NCBI GenBank assembly: GCA_949592205.1
Contig: CATIUR010000004.1
Span: 82,559,337-82,623,336, forward strand
Direction: 5' to 3'
Origin: Helichrysum umbraculigerum
Taxonomy: Eukaryota > Streptophyta > Magnoliopsida > Asterales > Asteraceae
Length of the DNA: 64,000 nt
Below, piece after piece: positions 42,186 to 53,244 of this stretch (within the stretch, counting starts at the first letter, position 1; every line of letters begins with the position of its first letter). Position numbers and translations under genes: made by a program. The notes under the pieces are model-generated. The model did not search any database and was not told where the DNA came from. It saw nothing but the letters and a program-made list of their open reading frames with translations.

Positions 42186-44567
42186 TGATGTGACTCAAAT
42201 AGTCATGTTTTTAAGGGCAATATTCCGCACTTTTTGGACGTATCTTTAGTGAAAACATTCCAAAATGATCATTATTTACTAAAATTCACTAAAGTGGTCT
42301 AAATATAGGCGTTGCTGCAAAAATCACCTAAAACGTCCAAATAATAAGCAAATCAGGACGAATAAACGTGCACAAAATCATCCGGCCTCATTTACCTTAT
42401 ATAGATCACATTCTAACTTCATCATATGATAAAACAGGTAAAATCGAGACGGGAAAATCAAGAATCATGCAAATCGGATAAAGAACGGAGAAGACTGAGC
42501 AGTATCAGACCCTATAAAGTCATTTCGGCTATGCTTGAGCTATACACATCCAATTTCAGTGAAGATGGCATCATTAGAAGCGTAACGGAATTACGAAACC
42601 ACAGGCGAAAGAATCGGGTCAAACGGACGCATAACGAAGGAGATACGCGCGTTTTAAGCAACGAACGAAATTAGACGAACACCGTATACGGCCCTGGGAA
42701 CCGTATACGGCCCCACAGAGACCGTATACGGCCATGTACACACCGTATACGGCCCCCCTAAGGCCGTATACGGCCCCTGCTGCCCTGTATCGTGCTTCGT
42801 TTGCTTGTACGTGCTGTTTCGCGAGTTGTACGGCTGATTTTTGATCTTTGCCTATAAATAGGGGATCACTCCTCCTCATTTCACACACCTTAACACATCT
42901 CAACATTTTCACACATTTCTCATTCTCTCACTTTTCTTATTTCTCTCTTTTCTTTCACTTTCTCTCTCTAACTTTCTCTCTCTAGCACTACTCTTATGAG
43001 TTAGAGGAGAAAGGTTAGGGTTGAGCTTACGGTTCGAATCTAGAGGAAGTTTTAACTTGGTTATCTTGTTGTAACGAGTTTTTCAAGTTCAGACTATTTG
43101 TAATCCTCAGTATTACGCTGCTGTATTCCCGGTGATATCTAAACTTTACTTACTGTTATAATGCTTGTGCTTTATGTTATTTCAGTTTGTATTCTGCATA
43201 TTGCCATGTTTATAGAGTAGTTTAATATTGTGATTGTTGAAATGTAGATATTAGGAGTAGGGATGATGTTAAATTAATGTTTCATTTATACGATTGGAAA
43301 TTGTTATGCTGTGTATCTGGTTAAGCTTATCCTGAATATAGATCTAGTCTCTCATCACCCTTTCCAGACTTTCACGTGACTGTTGCCCTAGGATATGATC
43401 TGATCAACCCTAATACTATGAATACACAGTTATCTCCAGTTACAGTATGAAACTATGAACTTTCCTTTAAAAGGCACGGTACTTCGTATAGCGTTGGAAA
43501 CACCTCGTGTGGAGTACAAATACGTGGAAGCTAAGGAAATGCCATGGATTGTTTCATCGTGAATTACCTAGAAGTGATCCTTCTAGAACTGTGGTCTAGG
43601 AATCAAAGCTGTGGAAATGCTTGTTGCACTGTACACCATTAGTACACCTAAGATCTGGAACACTGTGGAAATGCTTAAATGCCCAGTACACCGTCAGTAC
43701 ATCTAGGGTTTGGAACACTGTGAAAATGCCTAATTGCCCTGTACACCGTGATTATTCCTAGGGATGAACGCCTGACTGTAAAGGAGGGTCTATATTTATG
43801 ATGGTTAAGTATGTGCTTCAATAGAAACAATACAGGGTAGTGTCAATCATATACCTAGACATGCAAAACCCTAATCACACCAATAGTTTAACATACACAG
43901 GATACAATCAGTATTTGCTATAATAAAAGTAAATAGACGATTAGGTGTTAAGAAAGGTCAGTAAATACAATTGCGGTCTGTTGCCTTATGCCTGATCCCT
44001 AGAACATTTAGGGTGACTTTGTCTTAATTAAGCAAAGGCTCAGGAAGGTTTGAAAATAGCCTGATCTGATCAGAATCATGATAACCTAGGATTCCAGTGA
44101 CATATGTTTCTAGGGTTTCACCTGAACGTAGGGTCCTAGTGTTTACACCGAAAGTATGTCTACTCTTTATTTGGTGAATCTCCAATCAATTTTATAATGA
44201 ACATCATCCCGAAACCCTAGTATCCAAGTTTCAGTAATCACATCTCTACCTGTCTGCTTAAACCCTAATTTCATTTCTCGTTATTTACTTTTTCTGCATT
44301 TAGGATAATTATAAAACCAAATCAATCCAAAATCTATCTACCTACCCCCATCCTAATTGCGACCATAATCTTTGGTGATCCGCTTTATTTCAATTCGCTC
44401 CGATTTAAGAACGACCTCGAGTTATACTTACTGCTTGCTCCCAAGGTAGGTAGTACTTATAGTTTGAGCCCCAGCTCATATAAATTTAAAACTCACTGTC
44501 CGCCGCTTCTGTTGCTGTTGGAACAACGACCGGAGTCAAATCCGACCGACCGATAGGGGCCGCGACA
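42186..44567 (+). repeat. 3' LTR of element B
   Basis: 2382 bp, the same length as the 5' LTR with roughly two dozen substitutions by eye. All five CCGTATACGG palindromes are intact (42682-42775). It is followed by TSD gtatc and the remainder of A's PBS. Confidence 0.92.
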
Positions 44568-44572
44568 GTATC

Positions 44573-44894
44573 GGAGCCTAAGTTTATAGCGAACTATGTT
44601 GCATTAGTGGGCCTAGACTATGACCGTTAGGCTGTATCTCCTTATTAGGTATGACTGGTTCAGGGATTACATCATACGACTTTAATTTAACATAGCCTGA
44701 TCAACTATGTACAATTAAATGAAGATGATGTGAAATCTGAAATGGGTTATGTTGAACAGGAATACACAAGTTGACTACGACTACGAGAGAAACGGGACTA
44801 TTACTTGTTTATGCTAGACACACTAGGCTATTATATGATATATGTATATATGTATATAATAGGTCTCACTCATTAAAACGTTCTTGCCACAGAA
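44573..44894 (+). other. Leader of element A after the PBS
   Basis: Non-coding. Continues ggagcctaagtttatagcgaac after B. It is homologous over about 200 bp to the leader of element F at 15192. Confidence 0.8.
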
Positions 44895-45584
44895 ATGGCA
44901 GACTCCTCTTGCAGACAAACTACACGTACTTCATCATCTCTCTCTCGCTCACGTCGTAGTCACTCGGAATCCCTGGTGACTAGACGCACTGGTAGCTCAC
45001 GCCGAGCTAGTCCCTATGCCAATCCTGCCACTACTGGTAACGCATCCACCTTAGCTCGCCATCGAGCAATCGCTCATCAATGGAGCTGGTTACCTGCGGC
45101 TATGGCCACCTGGAGGATTGAAGAACACATTGAGATCCCTGACGATGTCGGAGAATATTCTGCTATGGATCTCTCCCCGTACACTCAAGAACCAACACAC
45201 CGTACTGTTCCAGTGTTAGCTGCTCGAGTACACCTACATGAGAGCAGGCTACACGACATGGAAATCGAACTTCAAGAAACTCGAGAAAACTGGATGCTAA
45301 CGGCTCAGGGCCGCATTGCACAAATCTACTTAGATCAGGAAGATCTGTCTGTAACTGTTAACCGTACTCACAATAAAATAGAAGACACTTCTGAAACCAT
45401 GGAGATCGTTCATAATCAAGTTATCAATAACCGAAACGAGATCTCCGTCTTACAATCGAGGCTGCGAGAATGCGAGACGCGCCTGCGGGAAACCGAGGAT
45501 GCTCTCAGGATGGTCACTAGACTTGCTGAATCTGTGGACCACCTAACCTCCCTGTTGCCACGACTGAATCTACCCCGAGATTAG
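44895..45584 (+). CDS. Extra coiled-coil ORF of element A, upstream of gag
   Basis: Intact 229-residue frame between PBS and gag. The N-terminal 60 residues are basic and Ser/Arg-rich (SRSRRSHSESLVTRRTGSSR). Residues about 105-225 show heptad-like coiled coil (LHDMEIELQETRENW, NEISVLQSRLRECETRLRE, MVTRLAESVDHLTSLL). No enzyme or zinc motif is present. It is unbroken although the following gag-pol has seven stops. F and E have no such gene at this position. It might be an RNA-binding or Gag-partner protein, but the function is unknown and I do not recognise a named family. Confidence 0.6.
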   Translation: MADSSCRQTTRTSSSLSRSRRSHSESLVTRRTGSSRRASPYANPATTGNASTLARHRAIAHQWSWLPAAMATWRIEEHIEIPDDVGEYSAMDLSPYTQEPTHRTVPVLAARVHLHESRLHDMEIELQETRENWMLTAQGRIAQIYLDQEDLSVTVNRTHNKIEDTSETMEIVHNQVINNRNEISVLQSRLRECETRLRETEDALRMVTRLAESVDHLTSLLPRLNLPRD

Positions 45585-45870
45585 TGTTGTAACTACTATG
45601 TAAACCTACTAGTTAACTTTGTAAACTCTTGTAATTTGACCGGATGTAACAATTCCCGGCACCTTTTGTAAACTCTAAAGTTTGTAACCACTCGAACTCG
45701 TATTCTGTAATCATTTGAAACTCGTACCTTGTAATCAAATTTTATTATCTAATGAATTATGATTATCGCTTCGTACTGTTGCATATTTCCTCATTATAAA
45801 TATGCATATGTGATATATCATAATTTGGTGCAAACATCTGACATACCTCATTTCCTTGTTATTCAGCACT

Positions 45871-47863
45871 ATGCCTCCAAAAAAACACACGTACAACGAT
45901 GCCGAGATCGTTCAACTCATTGCCCAAAGTGTGGCTCAAACCATGGCTATTCGACAGCCGAGTTCTGGCAGTGATGATACAGCTGCAAACGGGCCCCAAC
46001 CCAAGCCCTGTTCTTAGAAAGATTTCTTGAACTGCAAACCCTTGAACTTTATGGGTACTGAAGGGGCCATAGGATTAATTCGATGGGCCGAGAAAATGGA
46101 ATCAGTCTTCCGGATTTGCAACTGTCCCGAGGACTGCAAGGTTAAGTACGCCACCTGCACTTTCCTTGAAGGTGCCCTGACTTGGTGGAACACTTATGCC
46201 AATGCTGTGGGTGTTGACATTGCATATCAAATTCCTTGGGAGGATTTGAAGAGAAAGCTCACCGAAGAGTACTGTCCAAATGAAGAACTCCAACGACTGG
46301 AAGAGGAGTTCTAGAATTTATCTGTTCAAGGTACCGATATCACCAGCGATACTTCTAGATTTCAACAACTTGCGCTCCTCTGTCCTTCCATGGTTGATCC
46401 TGAGCGCGAGCACATTCAGAGGTACATACGCGGACTCCCGGAGAACATCCAGGGGAATGTGGCCTCATCCAAACCCGCTGACATTCAGAGTGCCATTCGT
46501 ATGGCTCATGAACTTATGGCTATAATTGTTAGCCGTGAAACACCTATCTCGTCCTCTTGCAACAACAAGAGGAAGTGGTCTGGAAATTCTAACAACCAGA
46601 ACCAAAACCAGCAACCATCTAAGAAGCAGGAAACCATCAAAGCTTACACCTCTAGTTCTGACAACAGAAAGGACTACAAAGGGGACAAACCTTACTGTTC
46701 TAGGTGCCAACTCCATCATAATGGTTCTTGCCCCTGTAGCAAGTGCAAGCGATTCGGGCACCTTGCTAAGGACTGCAGGACCAACACTGCTAACCCCAGA
46801 CCAAACACTCCTAGAACCTGTTATGAATGTGGGGTTGCAGGGCATTTCAGAAATGATTGCCCCAAATTGAAAAACAAGAAAGGTAACAACAACAACAATG
46901 CTCGGGGCAGAGCTTTTGTACTCAATGCTGGGGATGCCCGCCAGGACCCGAATGTGGTCACGTGTACGTTTCTTCTCAACAATTTAACTGCTTCTGTGTT
47001 ATTTGATACTGGTGCTGTTAGGAGCTTCATATCTGATGAGTTTTGTTCACTACTTGATACTACGCCTGTTGCCTTAGATTCTAAGTACACAGTAGAATTG
47101 GCAAACGGTAAACTCATAGAAGCCGATAGTATGATACCTAACTGCATGTTAAACTTAGCTGATGAACTATTCTCTATTGACCTTATGCCTATCGAGATCG
47201 GCAACTTTGATGTAATCGTCGGTATGGATTGGTTATCCAAACACCGCGTCGAGATTACCTGTTACGAGAAAATCGTCCGTATTCCTCTCGTCACCGGTGG
47301 AACTTTAATCGTACAAGGGGAGACCGGTGGGACGAGACTTAACATTATTTCTTGTATGAAAACCCAGAAATACTTGAGAAAAGGGTATCAGGTAATCCTC
47401 GCGCATGTTATGGAGAAACAGTCGGAGGAGAAGCGACTTGAGGATGTGCCTATTGTTCATGACATCCCAGAAGTCTTTCCTGAAGACTTGCCTGGCCTTC
47501 CGCCACATAGACAAGTCGAGTTTTCTATTGACCTCGTGCCTGGATCCGCACCCGTGGCACGAGCACCCAATCGTTTAGCACCTTCCGAACTTCAGGAGTT
47601 GTCTACACAACTACAAGAGCTCTTGGACAAAGGATTTATTCGACCGAGTTCCTCACCCTGGGGAGCCCCGGTTCTCTTTGTGAAAAAGAAAGACGGTTCT
47701 TTCCGCATGTGCATTGACTATCGTGAACTCAACAAGTTAACCGTCAAGAACCGTTACCCACTACCTCGCATTGATGACCTGTTTGACCAACTTCAGGGGT
47801 CGAGTTTTTATTCAAAGATCGATCTACGGTCAGGTTATCACCAACTCCGAGTTCGTGACGAAG
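45871..47863 (+). pseudogene. gag-pol of element A, 5' part (gag, protease, start of RT)
   Basis: One reading frame from MPPKKHTYNDAE. Gag core GTEGAIGLIRW and ALTWWNTYANAVG; zinc knuckles CSKCKRFGHLAKDC (about residues 288-301) and CYECGVAGHFRNDC; protease VLFDTGAVRSFIS (about residue 375); RT with KKDGSFRMCIDYREL and YSKIDLRSGYHQLRV. In-frame stops are TAG at 46015-46017 and TAG at 46312-46314. The second replaces the tryptophan seen in E and F gag (EFWN). The frame is then cut by insertion of C within the RT palm, at TSD cgaag (47859-47863). It resumes in frame at 58151. It is non-functional. Confidence 0.92.
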
Positions 47864-48911
47864 TGAGAGTCCCGTGATCACTATCAGTTAGTGATTTGGA
47901 ATCACAAGGTGTAAAGTTTAATTGTAGAAGGGGGGGTTGAATACAATTTAAAACTTTTTCAGATTTTGGCTAAGTTAATTGATGAGTTTTAAATTGTTTC
48001 ACAGAAACAGAGTATAAGCAATAGTAACACAGTATAACAGATTATGGATATGACAATATCAAAGCAACAAAGTAACGATAGCTAAATGATGAATTATATT
48101 GATCATACAATTCACAAGTGTTGAATGCGGAATGAATTAACCAAAGTTAATCCAATTCAAACACTTAGCTAATCTATTACAAATGAGATGAACAGCAGTG
48201 GACAAACACGCTGACTGTTCACTCGCTGGATCGTTAATACGTACTCTAGATAAACTAATCACTCACACACAAGTGATAAGTACGATTGAACGACTAACCT
48301 CTACAGTACAAAACACTGAACTATTTATACTACAAGAGTTCCTAAAATATCGCCTATAAAATAGGATCTTGAAATGACATGTGTCGCTGCTTGATTGGTT
48401 TGAACTCTGATGAACCGACATTCTGCGGGTCCCAATTCTGTTACCGCAAATATCTCGTTACCTTAAAACCAATCATTCGCTTCCACGTAATCTTTCGGAC
48501 ATACTTCAAACTGGAACACTCTTGCTGATGTATAGATAAGTACAGTACTTTTAGTACTTGATGATTGAGAGGCTTTATTGAATAGTCCCTGAAGATGTAG
48601 TAATCCTCCTCACTTAACATGCTCTTGTAGAATGACTTGAACTACAGATCTTCAGTGACTAGCTGTTATTCTGGCAGTGACTATTGCCTTTATTGATTTG
48701 AAGAAGTAAAGCTCTCGCTGACGTTTATCAGCGACACACCAAGTTGAGCTTTAAATCTTCCTCAGTATATCAAGCAGAATGAATGACGATCAGCGAAACC
48801 TATCATCAGCAACAACAGCTTCGATACAATCCATTTCTTCATCAAGTAGTGAACAGTTGAGTTGGTCAGCGACCAGTGACTTCATCATGGTCAGCGACCA
48901 GTGACTCAACA
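47864..48911 (-). repeat. 3' LTR of element C
   Basis: TGAGAGTCCCGTG...GACTCAACA on the plus strand. The 10-bp length difference from the other LTR comes from a cactgcgagctaa-type segment at 57840 that is missing here. Confidence 0.92.
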
Positions 48912-48924
48912 ATTTCCCCCTAAA
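48912..48924 (-). promoter_or_regulatory. Polypurine tract of element C
   Basis: Plus-strand atttccccctaaa reads TTTAGGGGGAAAT on the minus strand, abutting the 3' LTR. Confidence 0.8.
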
Positions 48925-49156
48925 TGATTGTGATTGAAGCTCCCTAGACAAACTAGTTGCTGAGAAAAGTTTATAGTCAGTGTTTAAGATTTTAAACATT
49001 CAGTGACTTATACTTTGATCCATTCATTTTTCTTTTTGGATTTTTTGATATGATCTGAGTTTTGCACTTTGGTTTTCTCAAAAGATAAATTAGATTTTAT
49101 TGAACTTGTAAACATAAAGTAATTTTAGTTACAATAAACCTAATTTATTACAAGCT

Positions 49157-51463
49157 TCAATTTAAACAGCCCCAAACTTCTTCTTCTTTTACGATGCCTA
49201 GCTCATTCTGCAATTCATACTTTTCACTGGATGGCAGGTATCTGTACTGTCTAGCAAGCCCTTCTTCTAGAATTGCCTTTCTCATCACTGAGTCCTTTGA
49301 AAGCACACTGACTACTGTGATGAGATGTACAAGTTGCTCATGGTCTATCTTCTCAAGTTCTGATTCTCTTTGGAAACACAACTTTCCATTGAAGTCTCTG
49401 TAGACAATTCCTTTCTCTCCTTCAGTAACTTCAGTGCCTTCAATTCTTGGCACTCCATCAGGAATGGATAGATTTAGAGTTCTGGTATTTGGAACTCTGA
49501 TGATTATGTTGGTACCTGATCTATACCTTGGGCTTGGTGGCTGCACTATCTCCTCACCAAATATGACAGTGTCTTCTGGTCTAAGTAGCTGCAGATTCAC
49601 CATTTTCTTGAATAGCCTGTCAATCTCATTCAAGACTTCTTCTTTTGCAGCGCTTGAGGAGTGACTGATAGCAAGTCTGATTTCATTCCATTCTTCTCTA
49701 TGTAGTTTGCAGACTTGATCGAGATTAATTGCTTGAGACTCCATTCCTCTGTGAATAAGTAGCTGAGCTTGTGATTTATTCTTAGGCTTTTTCAAGTTGA
49801 CTTTGGTGATAGGAGCAGGATTTGATCTTCCAGTCATTCTGACAACATATTTCTTTATGTCAATTTCATCCGACATTTTATCTGCTGTTGTCTTTGCTCC
49901 CCCTTTCTTGTTCAACTTGCTGCCCTCTTTATCTGCACAAAGCTCTTGTTGAAGATCAGATTCTTCAACATCTTGAACGAGTATAGACAGCCTAAAATCT
50001 TCATCTTCTTGCTGTTTCTTTAAGAAGATTTCTCTTTCTCTTTGTATGGCTTCATCTCCACTCAGTTTCAACAGATAAGCTCTATCAGAATCAGATTGTT
50101 CTTTCAGCTTTCTTTTTCTTTCTTCTTCTTCTTTTGCATCTTGCTCAGCTTGAAACTTTAAGAGCATCTCCCTCTCATGCTTCTGTCTTTCTCTTATTTT
50201 TCTTTCTATTCGCTGCTTTTCAGTTTCTTCAGGATGAGAACTTTCTGAAGTTAAAATTGATGACAAAAGATGAGCAGGAACAGAAGAATCTGGATCTGTG
50301 ATCTCTGGTTGTGAGTGGTGATAAGTTGTTGTGGTTGTTGCTTCTGTTGGTGTAATGATCGTGGGGATTGAAAGGGTGATCTGTGTTGTTACTTTTGTGG
50401 TTGTGGTAGCTGGTGAAGTTGTTGTTGCTGGAATTGTTGTTGGTGGGGTTGTGAATGTGGTAGCTGGTGAAGTTGTTGTTGTTGGAATTGTTGTTGGTGG
50501 GGTTGTGAATGTGGTAGATGGTGAAATTGTTGTTGTTGGAATTGTTGGTTGTGTTGTTGATGGTTGTGTTGTTGCTGTTGTTTGGATTGTTGCTGGCGAA
50601 ATGATTGCTGTTGCTGGGGATGCCTCAGATATGACTGTATCTGTATGAGGCGTTTCTGATAAGGACTTAGGTTGCTCCATGATGGTTTTGAGATTGTGCA
50701 TGGTGGCTGATATTTCTTCCTCAGAGAAGATTATCTTTTTGGAAGGAATGGACTCTGATGTGGGAGACTTGCTGGTCTTTTTTCTTTTAATCAGAATAGA
50801 AGAGATTGGTTGCTGATCTTCCATCTGATCATCAGTGTCTTCTTCCTTTTTATCATCAGCGTTCCCTTTATTTTTCTCTTCCTCAATGCCAATATCTTTA
50901 TTATCAGTCACATCAGCAGTATCATTTTCATTTTTACCATCGTCATCATCATCTCCTTCATCCATATTATCCGTCACATCATTCTTACTTTCCATATTAT
51001 CAGCATCATTTCCATCATTGCCATCATTATCATCATTATTATCATCATCTCCTTCATCCATATCGACAACATCATCTTCTTGTTGTCTATTCATCCATTC
51101 CCACCTCATCTGCTCAAAGCTTGCTGACTCCCCCATACCTCGTGCATTCTCATCAGCGGCCCACTCTCTAACCTTATAATCATACATTCTTTGTTCATCC
51201 GGATGAAACTCAGGGAAGGTAACCTCATAAATATCATCAGCGACATCCATATCTGATGTATTTTGATTTGAGAAGATATCATCCTCAGCATCATCACTTT
51301 TATCACTTTTATTTTCATCATCATCACTTTCATCACTTTCTTTATTCTCCCACTCTACCTCATGAACGAAATTGATAATCTCAGCAAGACGGTTACAGAT
51401 TTTCTTATGATCAGCATGCATAGTTTCTAAGCCTTTGATGGTTGTTTCCTGATTGCTGACCAT
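49157..51463 (-). CDS. Extra ORF of element C, C-terminal piece
   Basis: 768 residues. The N-terminal third is strongly acidic with D/N/E repeats (DDDDNNDDNDGNDGND). A Thr/Pro-rich tandem repeat with an 18-residue period (TTFTTPPTTIP...) lies at about residues 300-360 (DNA period 54 bp near 50400-50550). Then comes a long charged coiled coil rich in R/K/E (EETEKQRIERKIRERQKH, to about residue 500). The C-terminal part is more globular (NLQLLRPEDTVIFGEEIVQPPSPRYRSG). It is in the same frame as the ORF at 51473-52753, separated by one TAA and three codons, so the two were probably one protein of about 1200 residues. No enzymatic motif. It occupies the place of the post-pol (env-like) ORF of SIRE elements; function unknown. 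Confidence 0.55.
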   Translation of the reverse strand: MVSNQETTIKGLETMHADHKKICNRLAEIINFVHEVEWENKESDESDDDENKSDKSDDAEDDIFSNQNTSDMDVADDIYEVTFPEFHPDEQRMYDYKVREWAADENARGMGESASFEQMRWEWMNRQQEDDVVDMDEGDDDNNDDNDGNDGNDADNMESKNDVTDNMDEGDDDDDGKNENDTADVTDNKDIGIEEEKNKGNADDKKEEDTDDQMEDQQPISSILIKRKKTSKSPTSESIPSKKIIFSEEEISATMHNLKTIMEQPKSLSETPHTDTVISEASPATAIISPATIQTTATTQPSTTQPTIPTTTISPSTTFTTPPTTIPTTTTSPATTFTTPPTTIPATTTSPATTTTKVTTQITLSIPTIITPTEATTTTTYHHSQPEITDPDSSVPAHLLSSILTSESSHPEETEKQRIERKIRERQKHEREMLLKFQAEQDAKEEEERKRKLKEQSDSDRAYLLKLSGDEAIQREREIFLKKQQEDEDFRLSILVQDVEESDLQQELCADKEGSKLNKKGGAKTTADKMSDEIDIKKYVVRMTGRSNPAPITKVNLKKPKNKSQAQLLIHRGMESQAINLDQVCKLHREEWNEIRLAISHSSSAAKEEVLNEIDRLFKKMVNLQLLRPEDTVIFGEEIVQPPSPRYRSGTNIIIRVPNTRTLNLSIPDGVPRIEGTEVTEGEKGIVYRDFNGKLCFQRESELEKIDHEQLVHLITVVSVLSKDSVMRKAILEEGLARQYRYLPSSEKYELQNELGIVKEEEVWGCLN

Positions 51464-51472
51464 TATTGGAAT

Positions 51473-52753
51473 TTATTTCATAACTTTGTGAGTATGAATG
51501 ATATATTCCGCAATAGAAGATGCCATCTCTTTTTGATGTCCAGTGAGAGAAGATATGTCTTTATCATGAGTTTTGAGGTAGATGGTGGTGAAAGTGGAGA
51601 GCTCAGAGAGAGATTTAGCCTGAGTTTCCAGAAGTCGATAATGATCAATTTCAGCATTGGCAATTGTTTTAACCTTCTCACTGATCGATTCACTCCAGGA
51701 AGGAATGGGTTCACATACTGCTGCAAGAGAGTGAACTTTACTGGTGAGATCAGTAAGTTGGCCTGTTAGTGATTCCCTATCCTCAGTAAGCATTCGAATT
51801 TGTTGCTGAGAAGAAGAAATGTAGTCAAGCAGCAGTTTATCTGTTGGTGAGATGGTGGAGGTTGATGCTTTGTTGGTTGATGGTGATTTTTGAGTGATAT
51901 GGGAGATTGGTGGTATTGGGTGTGATTGAGATTGGATTTCAACATCTGGTTGAGATGGTTGATCATCAGCATATTGAGAGATGTTGTCACTGGAAAGAGT
52001 CATTGCATCTAATTCCTGGATGGGTGAGGTTATGGTATCAGCAAGAGGAATAGTGGAGAAGGGTAGAGATGAAACATCAGTATCATCTGGTTGCTGATTC
52101 ACCTTTGGAAGAATAAAATTATATGATTGATGTTGCTGATCCTTATCAGATGAAGATGTAGATGTGTCCATAGGCTGGGCTTCCTCAACATCATCAGCTT
52201 GTGTTTTAGCTGATGGATCATTAGAAACAGAGATAGCAACCTGTATCTCTCCCTGTGACTGGGGAGAGACATTGTCAGTTGGTGCAGTGAAAGATGAGAG
52301 TTGGCTCGGGTCTGTAGCCAGTGATGTGACATCAGCGATGGGTGTGTTATCACCCACTGATGTCACTTGCCATTTGACTGAAACATTATCCTTTTGTGAG
52401 GATAATGAGTGGCTGATGGGTTGACTTGATAAGAGGGTGTGGGTTGCACCCGAATCACTACTAACCATGGTTTGAGCCATTGTAGTTGTCTGTAGGTTTC
52501 CCTTTTTAGAGTCACTGGACTTTTGTGAGTCCAGTGAAGCAGCTTTAGGCTCAGGTTGATCAAGAGTGCCCACAGGAACTGAACGTTCAGTCGCTGTTTC
52601 ACTCTTGGCGTCCTTAGACGTCTTTGTCTGACTCTGTCCCTGATCCTTTAATGTCAGGGACTTTAACTTGATTTTCTTTGGAGCAGTTGGTGGTTTTTGT
52701 TTTGGTGGTTGATCATCAGTAGTCACTGGAGGTGTGATCAGTGACGTGATCAA
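51473..52753 (-). CDS. Extra ORF of element C, middle piece
   Basis: 426 residues, Ser/Thr/Gln/Asp-rich and largely disordered (to about residue 300), then a helical segment (SPTDKLLLDYISSSQQQIRML, LTGQLTDLTSKVHSLAAVC). It ends with TAA at 51473-51475 in the same frame as the next piece. Its true start is probably upstream: an 18-base G run at 52755-52772 and shifted frames separate it from the segment at 53245-53652. No recognised domain apart from the coiled coil. Confidence 0.5.
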   Translation of the reverse strand: MITSLITPPVTTDDQPPKQKPPTAPKKIKLKSLTLKDQGQSQTKTSKDAKSETATERSVPVGTLDQPEPKAASLDSQKSSDSKKGNLQTTTMAQTMVSSDSGATHTLLSSQPISHSLSSQKDNVSVKWQVTSVGDNTPIADVTSLATDPSQLSSFTAPTDNVSPQSQGEIQVAISVSNDPSAKTQADDVEEAQPMDTSTSSSDKDQQHQSYNFILPKVNQQPDDTDVSSLPFSTIPLADTITSPIQELDAMTLSSDNISQYADDQPSQPDVEIQSQSHPIPPISHITQKSPSTNKASTSTISPTDKLLLDYISSSQQQIRMLTEDRESLTGQLTDLTSKVHSLAAVCEPIPSWSESISEKVKTIANAEIDHYRLLETQAKSLSELSTFTTIYLKTHDKDISSLTGHQKEMASSIAEYIIHTHKVMK

Positions 52754-52754
52754 T

Positions 52755-52772
52755 GGGGGGGGGGGGGGGGGG
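52755..52772. repeat. Homopolymer of 18 G within the extra coding region of C
   Basis: It encodes a proline run on the minus strand. Length change here would shift the frame between the pieces at 53245-53652 and 51473-52753. It is also a typical sequencing-error site. Confidence 0.9.
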
Positions 52773-53244
52773 CAGAACCAGACGGATGTACAGCTTGTAA
52801 AGGCTGGGTTGCAAGTATCCCCTTTGGTTTCATGAAATCAGGGAGAAGCACAGTTGCAGCTTTACTAAAAATTTGTTTTCCTATCAAAGTGGATTCAAAA
52901 CCTTTAAAAGAAACCCTATCATAGGCTTTGAACTGATCTTCAAAAATCAGTGAGAGAAACCTAGGATAGGAAACATATTTTGCTCTGGTAGTTTCACTGA
53001 TTCTTAAAACAATATCATCAAAGATCAGACTTGCATAGTCAACTTTTAAGGAGTTGACCAGTGACCAGCTTAACTGTGCTTCTAGGGAGTTGAATTGATC
53101 ATAACTCCCTATTTTTGTGCCCAGAGATTAAAATAGGGCATTTCACACACCATCCATTTTAGATTTATGAACAGTAGAGTACTTACGATTTCCACTGCTA
53201 TTTGTAGTGTATTTGCAGTTTATCCCAGTGAGATTCACTATGCC
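52773..53244 (-). pseudogene. Decayed middle of the extra ORF of element C
   Basis: Between the G run and 53245 the minus strand keeps protein-like stretches (for example YVSYPRFLSLIFEDQF) interrupted by several stops soon after KEDAK. The YPRFL motif is one I associate with the non-pol ORF of Asteraceae copia elements. It joins the pieces on either side. Confidence 0.5.

Larger units (their letters stand above)
32336..44567 (+). mobile_element. Element B: Athila/Tat-like LTR element with two intact ORFs and no pol
   Basis: LTRs 32336-34717 and 42186-44567, both 2382 bp, with by-eye divergence of about 1 percent. The PBS is of the tRNA-Asp type used by Athila. Before the 3' LTR are the hairpin TTGCTTG AGGA CAAGCAA and the PPT ctaagtgtgggataact, both typical of Athila/Tat. 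The interior has ORF1 (34874-36340), a conserved gcgct...gggaggcaaccc motif, an apparent internal promoter and intron, then ORF2 (38088-39893). No RT, RNase H, integrase or protease motif is found. It sits in the PBS of A. Confidence 0.88.

Noticed and set aside
50331..51179. Long plus-strand frames rich in V, H or S.
   Set aside because: They are shadows of the Thr/Pro- and Asp-rich repeats of the minus-strand ORF of element C.
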